64,000 nucleotides of DNA from positions 124,001 to 188,000 of the forward strand of contig NZ_QLSX01000001.1 in assembly GCF_003268885.1 (NCBI RefSeq), in the 5' to 3' direction. Origin of the DNA: Onishia taeanensis. GTDB lineage: Bacteria > Pseudomonadota > Gammaproteobacteria > Pseudomonadales > Halomonadaceae. The notes beneath the pieces are model-generated. The model saw only the letters and a list, made by a program, of their open reading frames with translations, had not been told where the DNA came from and did not search any database. Below, in pieces: positions 16,277 to 24,602 of this stretch. Position 1 is the stretch's first letter, and each line of letters opens with the position of its first letter. The translations under genes and the position numbers were made by a program.

Positions 16277-17395
16277 TTAGTCGTCCTTGAGCACGCCGCG
16301 GCGGATCTGGTCTTCCTCGATGGATTCGAACAGGGCCTTGAAGTTGCCCTCGCCGAAGCCATCGTTGCCCTTGCGCTGGATGATCTCGAAGAAGATCGGG
16401 CCGATCACCGTCTCGGTGAAGATCTGCAGCAGCACGCCCTGCTCCGGCGCACCGTCCACCAGCAGGCTCAACTCGCGCAGCTCGTCGACGTTCTCTTCAT
16501 GGTTGGGTACCCGCGCATCCACCTTCTCGTAGTAGGTATCCGGCGTGGTCAGGAAGGTCACGCCGTTGGCGCGCAAGGCCCGCACGGTCGCATAGATGTC
16601 ATCGGTGGCCATCGCCAGGTGCTGGATGCCTTCGCCGTTGTACTCGCGCAGGAATTCGGCGATCTGAGAGTTGTCGTCGGCCGACTCGTTGATCGGGATG
16701 TGCATCTTGCCGCAGGGCGCGGTCATCGCCCGGGAAAAGAGCCCGGTCATCTTGCCTTCGATGTCGAAGTAGCGGACCTCGCGGAAGTTGGCGACCCGAG
16801 TATAAAAGTTGGCCCAGACGTCCATCTGGCCGCGATCGACGTTATGGGTCAGGTGATCCAGCACCTTCAGGCCCACGCTGTGATCCTGAGGGGTGCGACC
16901 GGGAATCGCCTCGAAATCGATGTCGTAGATGGTGCGGCCCTCGCCATCGAGCTGGTGGTCGACAAAATAGAGAAGCGACCCGCCAATACCCTTGACCGCC
17001 GGTATGCCCACCTCGCCCGGGCCAACCGGATTCTCGGCAGGCTCGGCCCCCTCGGCCACCGCATGCTCGAAGGCTTTGCGGGCATCGGCCACCCGCCAGG
17101 CCATGGCGCAGGCGCTGGGGCCATGACGTCGGGCGAACTCGGCGGCGAAGCTGTCGGGCTCGGCGTTGAGCACGAAATTCACGCCCTCCTGCTGAAACAG
17201 GAAGACCTGCTTGGAGCGGTGTTTGCGGGTCTCGGTGAAGCCCATCTGATTGAAAAGCGCGCGCAGTGCCTCGATCCCCTCGGCGGTCGGCGCCGTGTAT
17301 TCGACGAACGCGAAGCCGTCGGTACCGATCGGATTATGAGCGGAGGCACGGGGCACCGCTTGGGTATCCAGGGCCTGGGTGGTGGGGGCATTCAT
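16277..17395 (-). CDS. hpd: 4-hydroxyphenylpyruvate dioxygenase
   Basis: 372 residues, normal for the bacterial enzyme. The Fe(II) ligands H181 (LDHLTHNV), H259 (GEGIQHLAMATDDI) and E337 (FFEIIQRKG) are all present, and the C-terminal gate helix GFGEGNFKALFESIEEDQ is intact. It converts 4-hydroxyphenylpyruvate to homogentisate in tyrosine degradation. AAGGAG lies 6 nt before the ATG. The leader contains an exact duplication of the ribosome-site region (17403-17424) and, 157 bp upstream, a TyrR-like box. Homogentisate genes (hmgA, fahA) are not in this window. Confidence 0.96.
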   Translation of the reverse strand: MNAPTTQALDTQAVPRASAHNPIGTDGFAFVEYTAPTAEGIEALRALFNQMGFTETRKHRSKQVFLFQQEGVNFVLNAEPDSFAAEFARRHGPSACAMAWRVADARKAFEHAVAEGAEPAENPVGPGEVGIPAVKGIGGSLLYFVDHQLDGEGRTIYDIDFEAIPGRTPQDHSVGLKVLDHLTHNVDRGQMDVWANFYTRVANFREVRYFDIEGKMTGLFSRAMTAPCGKMHIPINESADDNSQIAEFLREYNGEGIQHLAMATDDIYATVRALRANGVTFLTTPDTYYEKVDARVPNHEENVDELRELSLLVDGAPEQGVLLQIFTETVIGPIFFEIIQRKGNDGFGEGNFKALFESIEEDQIRRGVLKDD

Positions 17396-17402
17396 GGCAA
17401 TC

Positions 17403-17424
17403 TCCTTGGCATTTCCTTGGCATT
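17403..17424. repeat. Exact 11-bp tandem duplication in the hpd leader
   Basis: Two exact copies of TCCTTGGCATT. On the coding strand each copy carries AAGGA, so the Shine-Dalgarno-like sequence is duplicated just upstream of the real one. Confidence 0.95.
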
Positions 17425-17551
17425 GTTGTCGTGCCCTCGCAGGAAGCGGCGAGGAGCGATCCGTGACAACTAGCCTAGGGGCCGCCGAAGTGGCGAGGAA
17501 CGCCGGAAAACGGGTTTCGCATCGCCGGCTGCGAGCGATTTCGCCGCGGAG

Positions 17552-17569
17552 TGTCACGAAAACATGACG
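17552..17569. promoter_or_regulatory. TyrR-like box upstream of hpd
   Basis: TGTCACGAAAACATGACG fits the TyrR/PhhR pattern (TGTAAA-6-TTTACA) at 8 of the 12 defined positions, including the critical G and C. It shares the right half-site TGAC with all three boxes upstream of phhA. Confidence 0.5.
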
Positions 17570-17692
17570 CCCGAGACAGCAGGCTCTGAACGTGGGCAGA
17601 GGGTGGCGAGAAAACCTGACAAGCCGTAACGATAAATTGACAGCGCCCTGATCGCCCCATCTTCTCGGACCTAACCTGCCCTCTCTGCATCG

Positions 17693-17720
17693 CCCTTTCT
17701 GTAACACCCTTTCTGTAACA
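17693..17720. repeat. 14-bp tandem duplication
   Basis: Two exact copies of CCCTTTCTGTAACA followed by the start of a third (CCCTTA), in non-coding DNA 50 nt downstream of argO. Confidence 0.93.
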
Positions 17721-17771
17721 CCCTTAACTACGACGCCCGATCTAGCGTGCCCAGGCCAAGACGGCTTGGGT

Positions 17772-18383
17772 TCAAGCGGGCAACATGGCGCCGGCCAGCA
17801 GGCGCCAGGCAATCACCGCCATGGTGATCCCGATTAGGGTATCGATGACGCGCCAGGCCTTGGGGTTGGCCAGTTTAGGGGCCAGCCAGCTCGCCGCCGC
17901 TACCAGACCGAAGAACCAGCCGAAGGAGGCCAACGCCGCGCCGATGAAGAAGCCACCGGGGCTCTCCTGAAGAGCGCCCACCACCCCGAGCATCACCAGG
18001 GTGTCCAGATAGACCTGCGGGTTTAAGAGCGTGACCGCCAGCGTCGCCAACAGCACCTGCCGACGCGAGGCCGGTGCTCTAGAGTCGGCACGTAGCGCAT
18101 GCGAATGCCAGGCCCGCCGCAGCGATTGCCAGGCAAGGAAAGCCAGATAGGCCGCCCCGCCCCAGCGGGCCAGCAGCATCAGCAGGTGCTGCTCGGCCAG
18201 CAACGTTCCTAACCCCAGCACCCCAAGCCCCACCAGCACCCAGTCGCAAAACGCACAGATGGCCGCGACCAGCCAGACATGTTCACGACGCAACCCCTGA
18301 CTGAGGACAAAGGCATTCTGGGCGCCAATGGCGATGATCAGCCCCGCTCCCACCAGCAGCCCCTGAACGGCAGATACCCACAT
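17772..18383 (-). CDS. argO: LysE/ArgO-family basic amino acid exporter
   Basis: 203 residues and six hydrophobic segments. The family start GLLVGAGLIIAIGAQNAFVLSQGL and the motif LLNPQVYLDTLVMLGVVG are present. It exports arginine and/or lysine (or toxic analogues such as canavanine). It diverges from an ArgP-type LysR gene across a 118-bp gap, the classic argO-argP arrangement. ArgP therefore probably activates it when basic amino acids accumulate. Confidence 0.92.
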   Translation of the reverse strand: MWVSAVQGLLVGAGLIIAIGAQNAFVLSQGLRREHVWLVAAICAFCDWVLVGLGVLGLGTLLAEQHLLMLLARWGGAAYLAFLAWQSLRRAWHSHALRADSRAPASRRQVLLATLAVTLLNPQVYLDTLVMLGVVGALQESPGGFFIGAALASFGWFFGLVAAASWLAPKLANPKAWRVIDTLIGITMAVIAWRLLAGAMLPA

Positions 18384-18501
18384 CTTGAGCGACTCCTAAT
18401 TCTGTGTTTCGGCAATTAACGACTTGCAAAGCACCGCCAGACTAGGCTTGACTGAGTGGATAAGTGAAATTAATTGGCAGAATGGGGAATTAACCGCGCT
18501 G
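18384..18501. promoter_or_regulatory. argO / argP control region
   Basis: A short, AT-richer divergent gap where ArgP should bind (repeated AATTA blocks at about 18413 and 18469-18473, and ATTAA near 18488). No exact operator can be defined by eye. Confidence 0.5.
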
Positions 18502-19413
18502 ATGCTCGATTACAAGCTTCTCGAAGCACTGGCTGCCGTCGTCGACCAGTCCGGCTTCGAGCGAGGCGCCAGACACCTGGGGCTCACGCAATCTGCGGTC
18601 TCGCAGCGCATCAAGCTGCTCGAGGCACGGCTCGGTCAGCCGGTGCTGGTCCGCAGTCCCAAACTCTCACCGACGCCGCTGGGGCGCCGGCTGCTCAACC
18701 ATGTGCTGCAGGTCGGCCTGCTCGAACATGACCTGCTGGACCAGGTGCCGGCGCTGGGCGACAGCGAGCAGCGCCTGCGGCTGGCCATCAACGCCGACAG
18801 TATCGCTACCTGGTGGCCACCGGCGGTGGGTCAGTTCTGCGAAGAGCAGCGCGTGCTGATGGACCTGGTGGTGGAAGACCAGGACGTTGCCTTGAAGCGC
18901 ATGCGTGATGGTGAAGTGGCCGGCTGCATCTGCACCACGCCCCGCCCGGTCCAAGGTGCTCGCGCACACCCCCTCGGCAGCATGCGCTATCGCGCCCTCG
19001 CGAGCCCGGCCTATGTGGCAAGGCACTTCCCCGAGGGCGTCACGCATCAGCAACTGGCTACCGCGCCCGCCATCGTTTATGGGCCAGACGATCGTCTGCA
19101 GCATCGCTATTTGGCCATGCGCGACTACCACGCACCCTTTCCCCACCACCTTTGCCCCTCATCGGAAGGCTTCGTGCGTCTGGCGCTGGCGGGCATGGGC
19201 TATGGCTTGATTCCGGAACGCCAGGCGGCGCGGGAACTGTCAGAAGGATGGCTTCAGGACATTGCCCCCCACAGCCATATCGACGTGCCTCTCTACTGGC
19301 ACCACTGGCGCCATGGCGGGCAGATACTGGCTGCCCTGACCGACCACCTGCTGACCATCAGTAGCCAATGGCTGGCGCCGATGCACGAGAATTCCGAACT
19401 TGGCTCTGTCTGA
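18502..19413 (+). CDS. argP: LysR-family regulator ArgP
   Basis: 303 residues. The N-terminal helix-turn-helix LDYKLLEALAAVVDQSGFERGARHLGLTQSAVSQRIKLLEARLG is typical of ArgP/IciA, and the effector domain contains CTTPRPVQGARAHPLGSMRY and the ArgP-like end YGLIPERQAARELSEGWLQDIAP. ArgP senses lysine and arginine and controls argO. The start at 18502 aligns with the family. An upstream extension of 26 residues would overlap the control region. It is transcribed away from argO. Confidence 0.92.
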   Translation: MLDYKLLEALAAVVDQSGFERGARHLGLTQSAVSQRIKLLEARLGQPVLVRSPKLSPTPLGRRLLNHVLQVGLLEHDLLDQVPALGDSEQRLRLAINADSIATWWPPAVGQFCEEQRVLMDLVVEDQDVALKRMRDGEVAGCICTTPRPVQGARAHPLGSMRYRALASPAYVARHFPEGVTHQQLATAPAIVYGPDDRLQHRYLAMRDYHAPFPHHLCPSSEGFVRLALAGMGYGLIPERQAARELSEGWLQDIAPHSHIDVPLYWHHWRHGGQILAALTDHLLTISSQWLAPMHENSELGSV

Positions 19414-19480
19414 CAGGGTTCTTGGCCACCGTCACTCCTGCCACCTTCAACCTTGGCCGCCCTCATCGTCCTGCTCGCGC

Positions 19481-20554
19481 TCAGCCCAGAGGCTGAAGGC
19501 GCGTCGCGGCGAAGCGGTCGAGCAGGTGATGCATGACGTAGACAGCCATCAGCGTCAATAGCACCGCAGTCGCCACTGAACTGAAGCGGTACAGAGCGTC
19601 GTAGACAAGATCCTGCCGAGGGGTCAGGTACTGACCGAAGAGAATCGCCATCGTGGTCAGCCCTCCGAAACCGGTCGCCGGCCTGCCGCCCTCCAGAATG
19701 TGGTAGCGGGCGAAGACCAGACAGCCGAGCCAAAGCCCGAAGGCGGCAAAGGGCAGCACGTTGTAGTGGCCCAGCAATCCCATCTGCACCAGAAGCCCCG
19801 CGTTGCAGCCAAGCAGGGTTCCCACTGCCCGGTGTTTGCCGGCCATGCCGGCCCCCCGCCAGTTGAGTGGAAACAACACCAGAATCGAGGCCACCTGGGC
19901 CGACAGTGAATCCTTGAGATCGAAGACCTGGAAGACCAGAAACGACAGCGTCGCCACGGTCGTTGCCAGGATGATCTCATGACGCTGATTGCTGACCGGC
20001 TTGGCCGGCCGTTTGGGCGGCGTGCGAGGCGTCACGTCGGGGAAGACGACATGCATCAGCATGGCGATGGCCACCGTGATGATGGAGCCGACGATGTTGC
20101 TGGTCACGATGTCGAAGACGTCGGTCTGCGGGTAGCTCACGAAGTTCAGCTGCACCGACAGGCTGACGACGCACTGGGCGCCGAACAGAAACAGGTGGCC
20201 CTGGGTCATGCAACGAAACAGCCAGGCGTAGATGCCCATGACCAGCAGCGTCATCGGCACCAGTTTGTCACCAAAGCCCCCCGCCACGACTAGCGAAATG
20301 ACGCTGACTACCAGCATGCTGGCCAGGAACTGGCGGATCACGTGAGCCGTGAGCACCGGCACCAGCCCCAGCAGCAGCACCGGGTAAACGGCAAAGAAAG
20401 TGCCGTAATTCCAGTTCATCAATTTGCAGATCAGAAACCCCAGCAGCACACCACAGGCGATGCGCAGGATCTGGCGCAGATCATTCCGACTCAGCCGCGA
20501 AGACGTAGCGTCAGCGTTCAGGGAACGGGAGGCCGGAGAGCCATGACCACTCAT
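19481..20554 (-). CDS. DUF2955 / FUSC-like inner-membrane efflux subunit
   Basis: 357 residues with two blocks of hydrophobic segments separated by a polar stretch near residues 155-175 (TPRTPPKRPAKPVSNQRHE). This resembles the AaeB/FUSC-type layout and fits the DUF2955 family that pairs with HlyD-type adaptors. It probably exports aromatic acids or other small organic compounds. The start at 20554 has a TGAGG ribosome site and lies 8 nt after the adaptor gene's stop, so marR-hlyD-DUF2955 form one operon. The substrate is unknown. Confidence 0.8.
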   Translation of the reverse strand: MSGHGSPASRSLNADATSSRLSRNDLRQILRIACGVLLGFLICKLMNWNYGTFFAVYPVLLLGLVPVLTAHVIRQFLASMLVVSVISLVVAGGFGDKLVPMTLLVMGIYAWLFRCMTQGHLFLFGAQCVVSLSVQLNFVSYPQTDVFDIVTSNIVGSIITVAIAMLMHVVFPDVTPRTPPKRPAKPVSNQRHEIILATTVATLSFLVFQVFDLKDSLSAQVASILVLFPLNWRGAGMAGKHRAVGTLLGCNAGLLVQMGLLGHYNVLPFAAFGLWLGCLVFARYHILEGGRPATGFGGLTTMAILFGQYLTPRQDLVYDALYRFSSVATAVLLTLMAVYVMHHLLDRFAATRLQPLG

Positions 20555-20562
20555 GAACGACC

Positions 20563-21627
20563 TCAATAGATGAAGTGAATCAGACTGACCAGGCGAGCCT
20601 GGAGGGCACCCAGCCAAGCTGCCAACCCGCCGACCGGATGTAGCTGCACCGAGGCGCGAGCGCCGGTTGGCAGCCTCGCCAACACATCGGGGGCGTCCTC
20701 AAGTTCAAGATGCATCCGCTGACGCTGTGCATCACGCACCCAGCGGTCGGAACTCTTGGGGTCGGCCAGACTGCCATCCGCCTGCAGCTGGCCATCCTTG
20801 ACGCCAGCATCGCGCCCCACCACTCGAGCATCGAAAACGCGCCCTGGATACGCATCGAAGATCACACTGGCCGCATCGCCTTGGTGCACCGAGCGCAGCG
20901 TCTTTTCGCGAAAGTCGGCAATGACATCCGCCTCGTCGCTGACCAGCGCCAGCATCGGGCTACCGGCGTTGGCGTAGTCACCGGCACTGACCTGAAGATT
21001 GGAGACCGTGCCGCTGATCTCTGCCTGAACGCTCGCGTACCTGAGATCGAGACGCGCCTTGGCCAGCGTGTTACGCGCCTGACGAAGGCGCAGATTATCG
21101 TCGCCCTGCCCGCCACGTTCGGCCTGCAGTGCATCGATCTCTGCCTGTGCAGCCTGCACCTGCGCCCGGGCCGCCTGATCGTTGGCGCGGGTCTGGTCGT
21201 AGTCCTGCCGGGAGATACTGTGCTGAGTGATCAGTCTCTCGGCGCGCGTCATTTCCTGTCGCAGCTCGTCGGCATCGGCCCGATTGGCAGCGAGCGTCGC
21301 TTTAGCCGCCGCAATCGACGCATCGAGCTGCGCGTTTTCGCGCTGAGCCTCTTCGAGCGCCAACTCTGCATCCTCCACCGCCAGCCGGTAAGGCCTGCGA
21401 TCGAGAGTAAACAGTGGCTCACCGGCGTCGACATGTTGATTGTTGGCAGCACTCACCGTGGCGACCCGGCCACTGACCTCGGGAGCGACTCGCACCACCG
21501 GATGCATGACGCGCGCCTGGGGAGTCATTGGCATCCATAGATCGGCCGCCAGGAAATAGAGGAAACACACGGCAAATACGATCAGTGCGAACCGCACCAG
21601 GCGGGCAAAATGTTGATCCGGCGTCAT
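20563..21627 (-). CDS. HlyD-family membrane-fusion adaptor (EmrA/AaeA-like)
   Basis: 354 residues. One N-terminal membrane helix (LVRFALIVFAVCFLYFLAADLW) is followed by the first half of a lipoyl domain (VAPEVSGRVATVSAANNQHVDAGEPLFTLD). A long alpha-hairpin with coiled-coil character (about residues 80-190, rich in A/E/Q/R) comes next. The second lipoyl half and beta-barrel (VQAEISGTVSNLQVSAGDYANAG) follow. It links the inner-membrane subunit to the periplasm or outer membrane. The ATG at 21627 overlaps the marR stop (TGATG). A GTG one codon earlier is an alternative. Confidence 0.88.
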   Translation of the reverse strand: MTPDQHFARLVRFALIVFAVCFLYFLAADLWMPMTPQARVMHPVVRVAPEVSGRVATVSAANNQHVDAGEPLFTLDRRPYRLAVEDAELALEEAQRENAQLDASIAAAKATLAANRADADELRQEMTRAERLITQHSISRQDYDQTRANDQAARAQVQAAQAEIDALQAERGGQGDDNLRLRQARNTLAKARLDLRYASVQAEISGTVSNLQVSAGDYANAGSPMLALVSDEADVIADFREKTLRSVHQGDAASVIFDAYPGRVFDARVVGRDAGVKDGQLQADGSLADPKSSDRWVRDAQRQRMHLELEDAPDVLARLPTGARASVQLHPVGGLAAWLGALQARLVSLIHFIY

Positions 21628-22130
21628 CACGAGCGCTCCTTGGGCTCATGCGGCCGGATCAGCTGGCGAGCATTGACCTCGATCATGCCGAGGCTGTCGG
21701 TTATAGCGTTCAGACGCTCGTCGCTGAGGCCCCGATAAAGATGCTGGCGAACCGACTCGATACGTGACTCGAGTTCCCTAAGGCAGTCAATGCCGGCCGG
21801 CGTAAACCACAGGCTGCGTGCACGACGATCACCGGCCACACCGCGCCGCTCAATTAATTGCTGGGCTTCCAGTTGGCTCACGGTGCGGGAAAGAGACGGC
21901 ATTTCGATGCCCAGATCGGCCGCCAAGGCCCCCTGCGTGCAGCCCTCTCCTAGCTTCGAGAGGTGAACCATGACGGTCCAGCGTGCCTCGGTGATCCCCA
22001 GCGGCTTGACCGCTGTGGTAATGGCCATGCGCCATTGACGATGAACGCGTCCCAGCATTCCACCAAGCGATGGCATTAGCGGCTCATGCAGGGTGGCGGG
22101 AGAACAATCGTGAGGATGAGATGTCGACAT
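21627..22130 (-). CDS. MarR-family regulator of the efflux operon
   Basis: 167 residues. The winged helix is centred on KPLGITEARWTVMVHLSKLGEGCTQGALAADLGIEMPSLSRTVSQLEAQQLIERRG, with the wing GDRRARSLWFTPAG. It is of the EmrR/SlyA type, usually a repressor released by phenolic or lipophilic compounds. AGGAG lies upstream of the ATG. It is the first gene of marR-hlyD-DUF2955 and lies about 90 bp from a perfect palindrome that is probably its own operator, so the operon is likely autorepressed. Confidence 0.9.
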   Translation of the reverse strand: MSTSHPHDCSPATLHEPLMPSLGGMLGRVHRQWRMAITTAVKPLGITEARWTVMVHLSKLGEGCTQGALAADLGIEMPSLSRTVSQLEAQQLIERRGVAGDRRARSLWFTPAGIDCLRELESRIESVRQHLYRGLSDERLNAITDSLGMIEVNARQLIRPHEPKERS

Positions 22131-22221
22131 GGCAGCGGACTCCTGAGCATCAGTACCGCCGCCATAGCGGTGGCACCAAGCGAATTAGCAGGAAAAACAT
22201 CCGGCTACTGTATCAAAAGTT

Positions 22222-22249
22222 AGCGTGCGAATAAAATAGTTCGCACGCT
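22222..22249. promoter_or_regulatory. Probable MarR operator
   Basis: Perfect 10-bp inverted repeat AGCGTGCGAA / TTCGCACGCT around an AT-rich 8-bp centre, in the marR upstream region. Symmetric arms with an AT-rich core suit a dimeric winged-helix repressor. Confidence 0.7.
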
Positions 22250-22468
22250 TAGTCTAATCCGCCATTCCTACCGGCATCGACGCAAGATGCCCACTGAGGG
22301 AGGCATCTTAGAACATGACGTACTAGGTCTAACCGCACCCCGCCCCCATGTCGTCATCGTGATATGCAGTTCTCACACCCAGGGATAGGTATCGTTATCG
22401 CCTCTCACATGCGGATCTTAGCCCCTCAAGCCTATGCCGCCTGCATGAACCGGGCTTTCCTGAAGAGT

Positions 22469-22510
22469 CATCAACATGCCGATTCGAGACATCAACATGC
22501 CGATTCGAGA
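22469..22510. repeat. 21-bp exact tandem duplication
   Basis: Two exact copies of a 21-bp unit beginning CATCAACATGCCGATT, 25 nt downstream of the MTH1187-family gene's stop, followed by a short third start. Confidence 0.95.
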
Positions 22511-22535
22511 CATGCCAAGACGTCAGCGCCAATGA

Positions 22536-22862
22536 TCAGGCCTGGTCCTCTCCCTGGCGCTGAGCGGCCAGTAGGGTCTCGACACTGCTCACCTTGTCCT
22601 GCATGTGCTGCTCGCGGTCGGTGCGTGTCCCAAGCTTAAGGGTCGTGGTAATGCGAGGCGCACCCAGCTCATGAACCACTTCGTGACAGCGTTTGATCAC
22701 CGCCATGACCTCATCCCAGCCGCCTTCTATGTTGGTGCCATAGGCATGCATGCTGTGCTCTAGCCCGGCGGCCTCGATTTCTCGCTGGCAGGCCGCGATA
22801 TAGGGTGACACCGACACACCGACACCCAGTGGTACCACGCAAAGATCAACGATCACGCGCAT
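22536..22862 (-). CDS. MTH1187/YkoF-type thiamine-binding family protein (UPF0045)
   Basis: 108 residues, the normal size of this small ferredoxin-like family. Characteristic segments are MRVIVDLCVVPLGVGVSVSPYIAACQREIE, HSMHAYGTNIEGGWDEVMAVIKRCHEVVHE and PRITTTLKLGTRTDRE. Members bind thiamine-type ligands or are of unknown role and form tetramers. AAGGAG lies 7 nt before the ATG. It stands alone, divergent from cfa. Its cellular role is not clear from context. Confidence 0.85.
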   Translation of the reverse strand: MRVIVDLCVVPLGVGVSVSPYIAACQREIEAAGLEHSMHAYGTNIEGGWDEVMAVIKRCHEVVHELGAPRITTTLKLGTRTDREQHMQDKVSSVETLLAAQRQGEDQA

Positions 22863-22898
22863 GGCGATTCTCCTTGTCATAATGAGGGTATTGATTTT

Positions 22899-22989
22899 AA
22901 AACCGGTTTTCCGGCCACGTTAAACGAAGGGATTAGGCTTACCGGCAGCTTATTGGCTATGTTTGATACACAAGTTAGATAAACCGGTT
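22899..22989. promoter_or_regulatory. Pair of AACCGGTT palindromes between the MTH1187-family gene and cfa
   Basis: AAAACCGGTTTT (22899-22910) and AACCGGTT (22982-22989) flank the 70-bp core of this divergent control region. A further AACCGGTT occurs at 13381-13388 upstream of cobA. They could be binding sites of a common regulator. No protein can be assigned. Confidence 0.35.
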
Positions 22990-23077
22990 GGATGAACAAA
23001 GGGTAGTAAAGGATCCGGGACAGCAACTTGGCAGTCCCATCCGCATTACCTCTTGTCTGACGGATCAGGAGACAGCC

Positions 23078-24229
23078 ATGACCAGCGACCCGCGCATCGG
23101 AGCCATCGCCTTACCCGATACACGTGCCCGACGGATCGTCCAGCAACTCTTGGAGGGTTCAGGAGTGGCCCTGAATGGTTCGGCCCCCTGGGACATGCAG
23201 GTCCTGCATCCAGATATTTTCTCGCGCATGCTCCACCAGGGCACCCTGGGGCTCGGAGAAGCTTATATGGAGGGCTGGTGGGAATGCGACCGGATCGACG
23301 AGATGATCCATCGCATGTTGCGCCATGGCCTAGGTGAACGCGCCCACACACCTACCGAACGCATGCTGTACCGCCTGCAGAACGGTCTCTTCAACCTGCA
23401 GAGCAAGGCGCGAGCCTATATTGTCGGCGAGGCCCATTACGATCTGGGCAATGACCTCTTCGAGCGCATGCTCGATCCGACTCTCTGCTATTCCTGTGCC
23501 TACTGGAAGGAAGCCGAAACGCTTCATCAAGCCCAGGTCGCCAAACTGGATCTGGCCGCTCGCAAGTTGAATCTCGCCCCGGGCATGAAAGTTCTCGACA
23601 TCGGCTGCGGCTGGGGCAGTTTCGCCGAACATGCGGCTCGCCATTATGGCGTGGAAGTTACCGGTATCACCATCTCCAAGGAGCAGGCCGAACTGGCACG
23701 CCACCGCTGCCAAGACCTGCCGGTCACGATCCACCTGCAGGACTACCGCGAGCTCGAAGGACAGTACGATCGAATCGTTTCGATCGGCATGTTCGAGCAT
23801 GTTGGGCATCGCAACTATCGGACCTACTTCGACACGGTCGCTCGCTTGCTGACCCCGGACGGACTCTTTCTGCTACACACCATCGGTTCCAACAATTCAG
23901 AGATCAGCGCCGACCCGTGGATCCATAAGTACATCTTCCCCAACGGCGTACTGCCTTCCGCCATGCATATCTCCCGCGCAAGCGAAAGCTATCTGCTGAT
24001 GGAGGACTGGCAGAACTTCGGTGCCGACTACGACCGAACCCTGATGGCTTGGCTCGAGAACTTCACCGCACGCTGGCCGGAAATAGCCGATCGGTACAAC
24101 GACACCACTCGACGCATGTTCCGCTACTACCTCTCTGCCTGTGCCGGTGCCTTCCGAGCCCGGGACCTTCAGCTCTGGCAAATAGTGTTTTCCATGGGAT
24201 GTGAGGTCCGCTATGACGCCGCACGTTGA
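23078..24229 (+). CDS. cfa: Cyclopropane-fatty-acyl-phospholipid synthase
   Basis: 383 residues. The N-terminal lipid-binding region (to about 110) contains LGLGEAYMEGWWECDRIDEM. The S-adenosylmethionine site is VLDIGCGWGSFAEHAA. The catalytic core includes AHYDLGNDLFERMLDPTLCYSCAYW, SIGMFEHVGHRNY and IHKYIFPNGVLPS. It methylenates cis double bonds of membrane phospholipids, typically on entry to stationary phase or under acid and osmotic stress. AGGAG lies 6 nt before the ATG at 23078; the longer frame upstream lacks a ribosome site. Confidence 0.96.
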   Translation: MTSDPRIGAIALPDTRARRIVQQLLEGSGVALNGSAPWDMQVLHPDIFSRMLHQGTLGLGEAYMEGWWECDRIDEMIHRMLRHGLGERAHTPTERMLYRLQNGLFNLQSKARAYIVGEAHYDLGNDLFERMLDPTLCYSCAYWKEAETLHQAQVAKLDLAARKLNLAPGMKVLDIGCGWGSFAEHAARHYGVEVTGITISKEQAELARHRCQDLPVTIHLQDYRELEGQYDRIVSIGMFEHVGHRNYRTYFDTVARLLTPDGLFLLHTIGSNNSEISADPWIHKYIFPNGVLPSAMHISRASESYLLMEDWQNFGADYDRTLMAWLENFTARWPEIADRYNDTTRRMFRYYLSACAGAFRARDLQLWQIVFSMGCEVRYDAAR

Positions 24230-24263
24230 GCCCCACCTCGCTCCACTTAAGCCTTAAGCCCAT

Positions 24264-24304
24264 GCGGGCAAAGCCTATCAGGCCGCCATGGCCTGCTTGC
24301 CCGC
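24264..24304. other. Two-tier stem-loop downstream of cfa
   Basis: Outer 8-bp stem GCGGGCAA / TTGCCCGC enclosing an inner CAGGCC / GGCCTG stem. There is no T-run. It may act as a 3' mRNA protector or weak terminator for cfa. Confidence 0.5.
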
Positions 24305-24602
24305 GGTTCCTTCCACGTTCTGAGCCTTAGGTTCAATCGCCGATTCCGCCGAGCTCCGGCCCCCTATCGTATTGCCGTGAAAGCGGCTGGAAGCCCCACG
24401 TTGCCAAGCCATTGCTACAATCTCTTACAAAAACCGTCATACCAGTAGTACAGTGCTTTACTAATAAATAAACATATAATATTGCGCGGTAATGCTAATC
24501 GCCTCCTCTCAGGCACCTTGAGGCAGTAAGGCATCTACCCCATCCAGGAGTGCTTCATGCACTTCGTATCGGCCCCGACTGCCCTGGCAAAGAGATAGCA
24601 TC
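24305..24602. promoter_or_regulatory. Upstream region of the diguanylate cyclase gene
   Basis: An AT-rich block with a perfect TATAAT at 24475-24480, without a good -35 box, about 120 bp before the ATG. The drop in GC here compared with the surroundings supports a promoter. The rest shows nothing recognisable. Confidence 0.45.

Larger units (their letters stand above)
17396..17771. other. Intergenic region hpd / argO
   Basis: 376 bp. It holds the hpd leader with its 11-bp duplication, a TyrR-like box at 17552-17569 and a 14-bp duplication at 17693-17720. I see no clear terminator for argO; a weak CCAAG/CTTGG inverted repeat lies near 17757-17770. Confidence 0.6.
22131..22535. other. Intergenic region upstream of marR
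   Basis: 405 bp between the 3' end of the MTH1187-family gene and marR. It contains the palindromic operator at 22222-22249 and two copies of a 21-bp sequence at 22469-22510. The remainder shows nothing I can assign. Confidence 0.6.

Noticed and set aside
16235-17473. A 412-codon open frame opposite hpd
   Set aside because: Antisense to a complete hpd with all metal ligands; no supporting signals.
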